Source of the DNA: Caulobacter sp. UNC358MFTsu5.1 | GTDB lineage: Bacteria > Pseudomonadota > Alphaproteobacteria > Caulobacterales > Caulobacteraceae | DNA: 64,000 bases | Reading direction: 5' to 3' | Assembly: GCF_000712075.1 (NCBI RefSeq) | Contig: NZ_JONW01000005.1 | Span: forward strand, 811,001 to 875,000 | Part shown: one piece after another, positions 55,449 through 63,380 of the stretch | How positions within the stretch are numbered: position 1 is the first letter of the stretch | Layout of the letters: each line of letters opens with the position of its first letter | The notes under the pieces: generated by a model | Told to the model about the DNA's origin: nothing | The model's database searches: none | Seen by the model: the letters and a program-made list of their open reading frames with translations, nothing else | Program-made: the position numbers and the translations under genes

Positions 55449-56069
55449 CTACTTCTTCGGATTGAACTCGACTTCGATCAGCAGATCGACGTCGTCGCCG
55501 ACCATCGGGACCAGGTGGGTGAAGCCGAAGTCCGAGCGCTTGATCTTGCCGGTGGCCGAGAAGCCCATGATCTGCGAGCCGAACGGGGTCTTGGCGTAGC
55601 CGTCATAGACCACATCCAGGGTCACCGGCTTGGTCACGCCCCGGAAGGTCAGGTCGCCGGTCAGCTTGCCCGGCTCGACCTTGGTCGAGACGAAGGTGAT
55701 CTTCGGATACTGGCCGGCGTTGAAGAACTTCGGATCCGTGCCGATTTCCTTGTTGAAGTCCGGCAGGCCGGTGTCGACGGCGGCGGCGTCGATGGTCACC
55801 GAGATCTTGGTGTCCAGCGGCTTGGCCGGATTGTAGTCGTACGAGGCGTCCACCGACCCCTGCGCGAAGCGGAAGGTGTATTTCGAGGCGCCGAAGTGGC
55901 GGACCTTCATGGTCACGCTGGTGTGGCGCTTGTCGATCGTCCAGGTCCCGGCCGGGGCCTGGGCCGGGTCGGTGACGGCGGTCTGGGCGGAGGCGACGGC
56001 CGGCAGAACGGCGAGCGGCGCGGCCAGAAGGGCGCCGGCCAGAAGGGCTGAGGCGTAGCGGCGGTTCAT
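55449..56069 (-). CDS. YceI-family periplasmic lipid-binding protein
   Basis: The 206-residue protein has a signal peptide (LLAGALLAAPLAVLPAVASA) and the YceI lipocalin-like barrel (TSVTMKVRHFGASKYTFRF, GDLTFRGVTKPVTLDV, RSDFGFTHLVPMVGDDVDL). Such proteins bind isoprenoids such as polyprenyl quinones. It lies just upstream of the b561-YceI gene in the same direction and is probably its partner. Confidence 0.93.
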   Translation of the reverse strand: MNRRYASALLAGALLAAPLAVLPAVASAQTAVTDPAQAPAGTWTIDKRHTSVTMKVRHFGASKYTFRFAQGSVDASYDYNPAKPLDTKISVTIDAAAVDTGLPDFNKEIGTDPKFFNAGQYPKITFVSTKVEPGKLTGDLTFRGVTKPVTLDVVYDGYAKTPFGSQIMGFSATGKIKRSDFGFTHLVPMVGDDVDLLIEVEFNPKK

Positions 56070-56243
56070 GGGGACAGTCTCCAAACTGTAATTGCAGCAG
56101 TTGCTGAACCCCCAACTTAGGAAGCTTGACCCGAGGATGAAGAGACGGCGCTTCACGAAGCCGTGATCGGCGCGGCTTTGCACCGCGCGCCCCAGCATCT
56201 AAACGAAGTTCACCTGAGCTCTCCGCCCGATCGGACCCCTGCC

Positions 56244-57989
56244 ATGACCTACCGCGCGCCCGTCCGCGACCTCGCCTTCGCCCTCAAGCACGTGGCCGGC
56301 TTCGACCGCCTGGCCGCCGCCTTCCCCGAGGCCGACGCCGACACGGTGGAGGCCGTGCTGGAGGCGGCCGGGGTGTTCGCCGGCGAGGTGCTGGCGCCGC
56401 TGAACCGAGCCGGCGACCTGGTCGGGGCCAAGCTGGAGAACGGCGTGGTCCGTTCGGCGCCCGGCTTCGCCGACGCCTACCGCCGCTTCGCCCAGGACGG
56501 CTGGACCGGTCTGGCGGCCGCGCCCGAGCACGGCGGCCAGGGCCTGCCCAAGACCCTGGAGGTGGCGGTGCTGGAAATGGTCCAGGCCGCCAACATGGCG
56601 TTCGGCCTGTGCCCGATGCTGAGCCTGGGGGCCATCGAGGCCCTGGCCCACCACGGCTCCGACCGCCAGAAGGCCCTCTACCTGCCCCGCCTGGTGTCGG
56701 GCGAATGGACGGGGACCATGAACCTGACCGAGCCCCAGGCCGGTTCGGACCTGGCCGCCCTGACCACGATGGCCACGCCGGACGGGAACGGCGGCTACAC
56801 CCTGTCGGGCCAGAAGATCTTCATCACCTGGGGCGACCACGACGCCGCAGACAACATCCTGCACCTGGTGCTGGCCCGCACGCCCGACGCCCCTCCGGGC
56901 GTGAAGGGCATCTCGCTGTTCCTGGCCCCCAAGGTGATGGTCGCCGAGGACGGCGCCCTGGGCGCGGCCAACGACCTGCGGGTCGGCGGCCTGGAGCACA
57001 AGCTGGGCATCCACGGCTCGCCCACCTGCGTGATGCTGTACGAGGGCGCCAAGGCCGAGCTGGTCGGCCAGCTGGGCGCGGGCCTGGCCCACATGTTCAC
57101 GATGATGAACGCCGCCCGCCTGCAGGTCGGGGCCCAGGGCACCGCCATCGCCGAGCGGGCCTACCAGCAGGCCCTGGACTTCTCGCTGGAGCGCGCCCAG
57201 GGCCGCTCGGCCTGGACCGGGGCCTATCCCTCGCGCCTCTACGACCACCCCGACATCCGCAAGACCCTGGTCCTGATGAAGGCCAAGATCGAGGCGGCGC
57301 GCGGCATCTGCCTGTCGACCGCCGTGGCCGCCGACCTCTCGACCCACGCCGCCGACGAGGCCGAGCGGGCGACCGCCAAGCTGCGCGAGGAGCTGCTGAC
57401 CCCGATCGCCAAGGCCTGGTCCACCGACGTCGGCGTCGAGGTGGCCTCGCTGGGCGTGCAGGTGCACGGCGGCATGGGCTTCATCGAGGAGACCGGTGCG
57501 GCCCAGCACTATCGCGACGCCCGCATCGCCCCGATCTACGAGGGCGCCAACGGCATCCAGGCCATCGACCTGATCGGCCGCAAGCTGGGCCTGTCGGAAG
57601 GCCAGGCGATCGCCGACCTGATGGACGACATGCGCGACACCCAGGAGGCCCTGGAAGCGGCCGGCGGCGCGCTGGGCGGTTTCGCCCTGCGCTTCAAGGC
57701 GGCCCTGGACGCGGTGGGTTCGGCCACCGTCTGGCTGGTCGAACGCCGGGCCAAGGCCATGCCCGACGCCCTCTCGGGCGCCACGGCCTATCTGAAGCTG
57801 CTGGGCGACACGGTCGGCGGCTGGATGCTGGCCAAGGGCGCCCTGGCGGAACCGCAGGGCCTGCGCCTGGCCCTGGCGCGGGTCTATGGCGAGAACGTGC
57901 TGGCGACCGTGCCCGGACAGGCGGCGGCGGTCACCGGGGGATCGGCGGACCTCGAAGGGGTGACGCCGGAGATGCTGGGCGCACACTGA
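56244..57989 (+). CDS. Acyl-CoA dehydrogenase (DmdC/FadE-like)
   Basis: The 581-residue flavoenzyme has MTYRAPVRDLAFALKHV, the FAD/substrate motifs MNLTEPQAGSDLAAL and IFITWGDHD, and the catalytic-region YEGANGIQAIDL. The C-terminal extension after the core ACAD domain is typical of the DmdC and long-chain FadE group. The ATG at 56244 is chosen by family N-termini. Confidence 0.93.
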   Translation: MTYRAPVRDLAFALKHVAGFDRLAAAFPEADADTVEAVLEAAGVFAGEVLAPLNRAGDLVGAKLENGVVRSAPGFADAYRRFAQDGWTGLAAAPEHGGQGLPKTLEVAVLEMVQAANMAFGLCPMLSLGAIEALAHHGSDRQKALYLPRLVSGEWTGTMNLTEPQAGSDLAALTTMATPDGNGGYTLSGQKIFITWGDHDAADNILHLVLARTPDAPPGVKGISLFLAPKVMVAEDGALGAANDLRVGGLEHKLGIHGSPTCVMLYEGAKAELVGQLGAGLAHMFTMMNAARLQVGAQGTAIAERAYQQALDFSLERAQGRSAWTGAYPSRLYDHPDIRKTLVLMKAKIEAARGICLSTAVAADLSTHAADEAERATAKLREELLTPIAKAWSTDVGVEVASLGVQVHGGMGFIEETGAAQHYRDARIAPIYEGANGIQAIDLIGRKLGLSEGQAIADLMDDMRDTQEALEAAGGALGGFALRFKAALDAVGSATVWLVERRAKAMPDALSGATAYLKLLGDTVGGWMLAKGALAEPQGLRLALARVYGENVLATVPGQAAAVTGGSADLEGVTPEMLGAH

Positions 57990-58010
57990 CTTGCCCAAAG
58001 AAAAAGGACC

Positions 58011-58087
58011 GGGGACATGCACTTGTGCGTGTCCCCAGCCCCTTGTCTCCGTGCCTCGGTTGGGGACACGCGCGAGCGCATGTCCCC
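58011..58087. repeat. Paired-hairpin element, copy 6
   Basis: GGGGACATGC...GTGTCCCC and GGGGACACGCGCG...CATGTCCCC hairpins in the convergent gap between the acyl-CoA dehydrogenase and peroxiredoxin genes. Its right end is 7 bases before the peroxiredoxin stop codon. Confidence 0.85.
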
Positions 58088-58094
58088 GGCCTGG

Positions 58095-58577
58095 TTACAG
58101 CTGGCCCAGCAGGTAGTCCGCCGACGAGACCTTGAATTCGCCGGCCTCTTCCACGTTCAGGCTCTGGACCACGCCGTCCTTGGCGATCAGCGAGTAGCGC
58201 TGCGAGCGCAGGCCCATGCCGAACTTGGAGCCGTCGAAGTCCAGGCCGATGGCGCGGGTGAACTCGCCGTTGCCGTCGGCCAGCAGCAGCACCTCGTCGG
58301 TGATGCCCTGGTCGGCGCCCCAGGCCTTCATCACGAACAGGTCGTTGACCGACACGCAGGCGATCACATCAACGCCCTTGGCTTTGAGTTCCGCCGCGTG
58401 CTCCTTGAAGCCCGGCAGGTGCTTGGCCGAGCAGGTCGGGGTGAAGGCGCCGGGCACCGCGAACAGGGCCACCGTCTTGCCCTTGAACAGGTCGTCGGTC
58501 GTGACCGGGGCCGGGCCCTCGGCCGTGCTGGTCATGAAAGTGGCCGAAGGAAGCTTGTCGCCAACCTTGATCGTCAT
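58095..58577 (-). CDS. Peroxiredoxin (Prx5-type redoxin)
   Basis: The 160-residue protein has the peroxidatic motif PGAFTPTCS with Cys49, the PxxTxxC signature of Prx5/AhpC-TSA peroxiredoxins, and DVIACVSVNDLFVMKAWG. It reduces peroxides, probably with a glutaredoxin or thioredoxin. The ATG at 58577 matches family starts. Confidence 0.93.
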   Translation of the reverse strand: MTIKVGDKLPSATFMTSTAEGPAPVTTDDLFKGKTVALFAVPGAFTPTCSAKHLPGFKEHAAELKAKGVDVIACVSVNDLFVMKAWGADQGITDEVLLLADGNGEFTRAIGLDFDGSKFGMGLRSQRYSLIAKDGVVQSLNVEEAGEFKVSSADYLLGQL

Positions 58578-58700
58578 GTGCGGTGTCCCTGAGTGTCTGG
58601 GTGTTCGTTGAAAGCGCGCAACGGAGATAAAGGCGCCGAGACCGATCGCCAAGGGCAGGTTGGACTTGAAACCGACGCGTTCCGAACCGATCCTCTAGTC

Positions 58701-59312
58701 ATGGACACGTCTCGCGAGGCTCACCCAGGCAAGGACAAATCGGGGAACGGCGCCGGCTTCCTGGCCGGACAGATGCTGGTGGCCATGCCCGGCATCGAGG
58801 ACCCGCGCTTCGAACGCGCCGTGCTCTATGTCTGCGCCCACGACGCCGAGCAGGCCATGGGGCTGGCGGTCAACCGTCCGGTCGAGGGCCTGACCCTGTT
58901 CGAGCTGCTCAACAATCTAGGGGTGGCCCCCGAGATCGAGACCGGCGGAGACCTGGTGATGCTGGGCGGGCCGGTCGAGCGTGAGCGCGGCTTCGTGCTG
59001 CACACCGACGACTACGTCTCGCCCGACTCCACCGTGCCGGTGGCCGACGGCCTGGCCCTGACCGTCACCCGCGACGCCCTGGACGCCCTGGGCAGCAAGG
59101 TCCGCCGCCCGCGCCACGCCATACTGGCCTTGGGTTATTCCGGCTGGGGCCCCGGCCAGCTGGAGCAGGAACTGCGCGACAATGTCTGGCTGATCTGCGA
59201 CGCCGACGAAGCGCTGCTCTTCGGCGACGACTACGACAACAAATGGACCATGGCCCTGGCCAAGATCGGAATCACCGCTGATCACCTGTCGTCGCAAGCG
59301 GGTAGAGCTTGA
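58701..59312 (+). CDS. YqgE/AlgH family protein
   Basis: The 203-residue protein has the YqgE core: MLVAMPGIEDPRFERAVLYVCAH, GLAVNRP, GGPVERERGFVLHT and ALGYSGWGPGQLEQEL. Function unclear, although AlgH influences alginate and stress traits in Pseudomonas. The ATG at 58701 is chosen by conservation. Confidence 0.93.
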   Translation: MDTSREAHPGKDKSGNGAGFLAGQMLVAMPGIEDPRFERAVLYVCAHDAEQAMGLAVNRPVEGLTLFELLNNLGVAPEIETGGDLVMLGGPVERERGFVLHTDDYVSPDSTVPVADGLALTVTRDALDALGSKVRRPRHAILALGYSGWGPGQLEQELRDNVWLICDADEALLFGDDYDNKWTMALAKIGITADHLSSQAGRA

Positions 59313-59476
59313 GTACTTCGTCAAGACGACGACGGGCCAAAAACCAGTAATTCACCTTATTATACTGACCGGCGTGAGCGCGTATACTCCGCCATAGTCA
59401 CGCTGTTGCTTTTCAAGCCGTCATTGGGGGACCCGGCTCGCGCGCGCATGCGGGACGTGTGGGTCAGGACAGTGGC

Positions 59477-60301
59477 ATGGCTTACCTTCGTCTCATATCG
59501 CCGTCGAACGACAACTGGGCGACCCGGGACGAACGCAACCCGCCGCCGGACACCTGGGGCCAGCGCCGCTACGGCGTGATGCCCCCGCCCCGCCGCCGGT
59601 TCGCCGGTAACATCCTGCTGGGCATGATCGCCATGCCGATGGGCGTCTGGGGCCTGTGGCTGCTGCTGGGCGCCGAGCCGGCCGGGACGACGCCCCAGCC
59701 GCTGGTGTTCCAGGTCCCGCCCGCCCAGGCCACGCCGGCGGCGTCGCCCGGGGCCTCACCGGACATGTTCGGGACGGTCGCCGTCGCCGACGCCCCGCGC
59801 GGCCTGAAGATCGTGCTGACCACCGACGCGCGCCCCGTGACCCATCCGGAAACCTGGGGCGCTCTCCCGACCGCCGCCGGCGCGCCGGTCGTGGCCTCGC
59901 CCCTGGCCGACGTCGTGCCGGTCGAGGACGCCTCGGCCTGCCGCGACGCGCCCACCCTGGCGGCCCAGATGACCTGCATCGACCCCACCCTGCGCGAGGC
60001 CGAGCAGCGGATGACCCTGGCCTACGAGGCGGTGCTGGCGGCCGGCGTGTCGCCGGCGGCCCTGGGCCGCTCCCAGGCCCGCTGGCTGGCCACGCGCGAA
60101 GCCATGGCCCAGACCTCGCCCGAGAACCTGCTGACCGCCTACCGGCAGCGGGAAAGCCAGCTGCGCAGCTATGCGGTGGCGTGGGAGCAGCGGACGGGGT
60201 CGGTGGGCCAGACGCCGCCTCCCAAACCCGTCATCCTGGGCTTGGGTTCGAAGCCCCCCGCGACCAGCGCCAAGGGCGTCGGCGGGGAAGCCACGACCTG
60301 A
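59477..60301 (+). CDS. Membrane-anchored LprI/DUF1311-like protein
   Basis: The 274-residue protein has a single membrane segment (about 43-63, NILLGMIAMPMGVWGLWLLL) after a proline-rich cytoplasmic start, then a periplasmic region ending in an LprI-type (DUF1311) motif with CRDAPTLAAQMTCIDPTL, paired cysteines and MTLAYEAVL. LprI-like domains inhibit lysozyme in some species. The ATG at 59477 is used; a GTG at 59459 is an alternative. Confidence 0.75.
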   Translation: MAYLRLISPSNDNWATRDERNPPPDTWGQRRYGVMPPPRRRFAGNILLGMIAMPMGVWGLWLLLGAEPAGTTPQPLVFQVPPAQATPAASPGASPDMFGTVAVADAPRGLKIVLTTDARPVTHPETWGALPTAAGAPVVASPLADVVPVEDASACRDAPTLAAQMTCIDPTLREAEQRMTLAYEAVLAAGVSPAALGRSQARWLATREAMAQTSPENLLTAYRQRESQLRSYAVAWEQRTGSVGQTPPPKPVILGLGSKPPATSAKGVGGEATT

Positions 60302-60314
60302 GCGATATCCAAAT

Positions 60315-60441
60315 CCGCTCATCCCGGCGAATGCCGGGACCCAGATCCTAAAGCTGGGAAGCTGACTGGATGGGCTCAAGGCTCATGGCGTCAGCCACAC
60401 CGCCATTCCATCTGGGTCCCGGCATTCGCCGGGATGAGCGG
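60315..60441. repeat. Large inverted repeat, TCATCCCGGC family
   Basis: Two 32-base arms (60315-60346 and 60410-60441) are perfect reverse complements around a 63-base loop. Each arm begins with the same CCGCTCATCCCGGC unit as 50610-50641. It lies between convergent genes and has the shape of a miniature palindromic element. Confidence 0.9.
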
Positions 60442-60452
60442 AGGAAAGGGCG

Positions 60453-62120
60453 TTACCCCCGCGCCTTCACCGGCGCGGCGCCGTCGACATAGGCCTCGTT
60501 CAGATAGACCTCGGCCTCCTGCGGCGACAGGGCGGGCGCGTAGCCGAAGCCCTGGCCGTAGTCGCAGCCCAGCGACTGCAGGGCGCGGGCCATCTCGGCG
60601 TTCTCGACGCCCTCGGCCACGACCTCCAGGTCCAGGTCCTGGCCGAGCTTCACCACCGAGCGGACGATCTTGGCCGAGCCGGCGTTGCTGCCCATGGTCC
60701 GCACGAAGTAGCGGTCGATCTTCAGCGTGTCGAACGGCAGGCGGGTCAGGTACGACAGCGACGAGAAGCCGGTGCCGAAGTCGTCCAGCGCCAGGCCGGC
60801 GCCGGCCTCGCGCAGGGTCTTGAGGATCACCGCGGCCCGCTCGGGATCGCGCATGATGTCGCTTTCGGTGACTTCCAGCTTCAGGGCGCCGCGCGGCAGG
60901 TCGTGCTCCTTGAGCACCTGGCGCACGTCGTGGACCAGGCCCGGGCGATCGATCTCGCCGGTCGACAGGTTGACGCTGACGGTCAGGGCGCCGACGGCCG
61001 GGTGCGAGGCGCGCCAGGCGGCCAGCTGGGCGGCCGAGGTGCGCATCATGTGCTCGCCCAGCTCGCTCATCAGGCCCATCTCCTCCACCAGCGGGAGGAA
61101 CTCGTCCGGCGGCAGCATGCCGCGACGCGGGTGGATCCAGCGGGCCAGGGCCTCGAAGCCCGACAGGGCGCCGGTCGACAGCCGCACCACGGGCTGGAAG
61201 AAGGGGGTGATCTCGCCGCGGCCGATGGCGCCGCGCAGGTCGGCCTCCAGGGCCAGGCGCGACAGGCCGTCGGTCTCCATCGAGCGGCCGTAGGCGGCGG
61301 CCCCGCCGCGGCCGGCCGAGGCGGCGGCCTCGACGGCGAGCTCGGCGCGGCGCAGCAGTTCGGCCGCCTCGGGGGCGTCCTCGCCGCCCTCGGCCGAGAC
61401 GGCGCCGATCGACAGGGTCGGGTGGATGTCGAAGCCGGCCACCCGCAGGGGCTGCTCCAGGGCGGTGCGCAGCAGCTCGGCGGGCTCGAAGCCGGCCGGG
61501 TCGCACAGCACCGCGAACTCGTCCTCGCCGATCCGGCCCAGCAGGGCTTCCGACGGGAAGGCGGCGGCCAGGCGCGAGCCCAGGGCGGCCAGCACCAGGT
61601 CGGCGCGCTCGTGGCCCAGGGCCTCGTTCAGGCGGCGCAGGCGGTCGACGTCGGCGACGACCAGCTCGTGCACGCCGGTGCGGCCCAGCCGCTCGCGGGC
61701 CTGGGCGATGAAGCTCTTGCGGTCCAGGAGGCCCGTCAGGCTGTCGCGCTCGGTGGCGGCGAACTTGACCTCGGGGGCGATGACGCCGGCGGCGCGCACC
61801 CCGTCTTCCAGCCACGTGCCGCGCCAGATGCAGATCTCGCCGTTGCGCACGCGCAGGCGGGCGACGATCTCGCTGCCCGGCGGGCGGACCTTGAGGATGT
61901 CCTCGGCCTGGGCGCGGTCCTGCGGCAGGGTGAGGGCGCGGAAGGCGGCGGAGGAGCAGTCGGGGGCCAGCGGTCCCAGGCCCAAAGCCCTGGCCGCGCC
62001 GTTGACGCGCAGGCGGTCGGCCTCGGGCTCCCAGAGCCAAAGCGCGACTTCGGCGGCGCCCAGGGCCTCGAGGGTGGCCGTGGCGTCCCATACGCGTCGC
62101 TGACTGATCTTGAACGACAT
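60453..62120 (-). CDS. pdeA: Cyclic di-GMP phosphodiesterase PdeA (PAS-GGDEF-EAL)
   Basis: The 555-residue protein has an N-terminal PAS-like region (about 20-110), a GGDEF domain whose active site reads GEDEF (198-202), and an EAL domain with FEALARW (EAL 323-325) and LDDFGTGFSSLSYL. C. crescentus PdeA has the same degenerate GEDEF, which binds GTP to activate the EAL phosphodiesterase; this protein fits that model. The ATG at 62120 (MSFKISQRRV) is preferred over an upstream frame. It lies near a GNAT gene in the same direction. Confidence 0.92.
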   Translation of the reverse strand: MSFKISQRRVWDATATLEALGAAEVALWLWEPEADRLRVNGAARALGLGPLAPDCSSAAFRALTLPQDRAQAEDILKVRPPGSEIVARLRVRNGEICIWRGTWLEDGVRAAGVIAPEVKFAATERDSLTGLLDRKSFIAQARERLGRTGVHELVVADVDRLRRLNEALGHERADLVLAALGSRLAAAFPSEALLGRIGEDEFAVLCDPAGFEPAELLRTALEQPLRVAGFDIHPTLSIGAVSAEGGEDAPEAAELLRRAELAVEAAASAGRGGAAAYGRSMETDGLSRLALEADLRGAIGRGEITPFFQPVVRLSTGALSGFEALARWIHPRRGMLPPDEFLPLVEEMGLMSELGEHMMRTSAAQLAAWRASHPAVGALTVSVNLSTGEIDRPGLVHDVRQVLKEHDLPRGALKLEVTESDIMRDPERAAVILKTLREAGAGLALDDFGTGFSSLSYLTRLPFDTLKIDRYFVRTMGSNAGSAKIVRSVVKLGQDLDLEVVAEGVENAEMARALQSLGCDYGQGFGYAPALSPQEAEVYLNEAYVDGAAPVKARG

Positions 62121-62164
62121 GCCCTGATCCCACGCCCCAAGGGCGCAACGCACGGGCGAGCGCG

Positions 62165-62743
62165 CTAACTCCGCGCGACCATCCCGAACAGACGATGATC
62201 TCGCCACTCGCCGTTAATTTTCAGATAAGCGGGCGCATATCCCTCTTCGGAGAAGCCGGATTTCAGCAAAACGGCGGCCGAAGGCTGGTTTTCCGGCATG
62301 CAGGCGGCCTCCAGCCGGTGCAGCCCCAGCTCGCCGAACGCGAAGGCGACCGCCGCCCGGACGCCGTCCTGCATGTAGCCCTGGCGGGCGTGGGGCTGGC
62401 CGATCCAGTAGCCCATCACCCCGCACTGGGCGACGCCGCGGCGGATATGGAACAGCCGCACCCCGCCGATCAGGGCCCCGTCGTCGCGGCGGAACATGAA
62501 GAACGGGAAGGCCTCGCCCAGCTCCAGCTCGCGGGCGTAGGCGGCCAGCCGGGCGCGGTAGGCCTGACGGGTCAGGTCGTCCTCGGGCCAGGTCGGCTCC
62601 CACGGCTTGAGGAAGGCCGCCGACTGGGCGCGCAGCTCGGCCCACGGCTTGTAGTCGTGCAGGCGCGGCAGACGCAGGAACACCTTGTCGCCTTCGAGGC
62701 GGGGGCCGGGATCGGGCTGGAAGAGGCGCAGGAAGGCGGTCAA
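62165..62743 (-). CDS. RimJ/RimL-like GNAT acetyltransferase
   Basis: The 192-residue protein has the GNAT core with VFLRLPRLHDYKPWAELR, IGGVRLFHIRRG, the acetyl-CoA loop GQPHARQGYMQD and ACMPENQPSAAVLLKSGF. RimJ/RimL relatives acetylate N-terminal residues of ribosomal and other proteins. It is separated from pdeA by 44 bp. Confidence 0.9.
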   Translation of the reverse strand: MTAFLRLFQPDPGPRLEGDKVFLRLPRLHDYKPWAELRAQSAAFLKPWEPTWPEDDLTRQAYRARLAAYARELELGEAFPFFMFRRDDGALIGGVRLFHIRRGVAQCGVMGYWIGQPHARQGYMQDGVRAAVAFAFGELGLHRLEAACMPENQPSAAVLLKSGFSEEGYAPAYLKINGEWRDHRLFGMVARS

Positions 62744-62842
62744 GGCGGACAGGGTCTCGTTGAGACGCGCACCTTCGGGGGTCGAGCCGCCCGAGGCAAG
62801 AGGTTGCAGTTATCCACAGGGTCGCAGGTCGGGGCCGAAGGT

Positions 62843-62908
62843 GGGGACACACACTCACCCCACGGCCTCGCCAGACCTTCCCCCGCCTTGCCGTGAGTGT
62901 GTGTCCCC
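62843..62908. repeat. Paired-hairpin element, copy 7 (divergent form)
   Basis: GGGGACACACACTC and GAGTGTGTGTCCCC form the outer arms of a shorter, diverged copy lying between divergently transcribed genes. The middle lacks the two separate hairpins seen in other copies. Confidence 0.7.
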
Positions 62909-63029
62909 CAAGTCGGCCGCGGCGCCTCTATCCCCGCGACTTCCAAACCCGCCCTCAACGAATTCAACGCCCTACACGAAAACGCACGTTTCCGATCCCC
63001 ACCCTCCGGGGCGGGCGCATCCTATCGGC

Positions 63030-63326
63030 ATGATCCAGACCCAACACACCCCCGCTCCGCCCCTGACCCCGGCCATCGCCTGGCGCCAGGCCCTGCAGAC
63101 CAAGCTCATGGACGCGCTGGACGCCGCCTGGGCGATCATCGAACGCAGCGTCGATCCCGTCGAGATCCGCGAGGCCCTCGACCGGGCCAAGGCCATCGGC
63201 GCGATCGCCGTCATGGGCCGCAAGGTGGCCCTGCTCGAACCGACGCCGCGAACGACGCCGGCCAAGGCCGAGCACGCGCCGCGGGCTCTGGAGAAGCTGA
63301 AGGGCGGCCGGCGCGGACGGCTGTGA
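63030..63326 (+). CDS. Conserved small helical protein
   Basis: The 98-residue protein is predicted to be mainly helical (AWRQALQTKLMDALDAAWAI, PVEIREALDRAKAIGAI) with a basic tail. No family recognised, though similar small proteins sit near phage-like or regulatory genes in Caulobacterales. The ATG at 63030 begins the first helix. Confidence 0.6.
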   Translation: MIQTQHTPAPPLTPAIAWRQALQTKLMDALDAAWAIIERSVDPVEIREALDRAKAIGAIAVMGRKVALLEPTPRTTPAKAEHAPRALEKLKGGRRGRL

Positions 63327-63341
63327 GCGTCGCCCCCCTTT

Positions 63342-63370
63342 GAATCCCTCTCTCTTTGAGAGAGGGATTC
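63342..63370. terminator. Bidirectional hairpin terminator
   Basis: GAATCCCTCTCTC (63342-63354) and GAGAGAGGGATTC (63358-63370) are perfect 13-bp arms around TTT, between two convergent genes, so it can end both transcripts. Confidence 0.75.
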
Positions 63371-63380
63371 CGGAGGCGGC

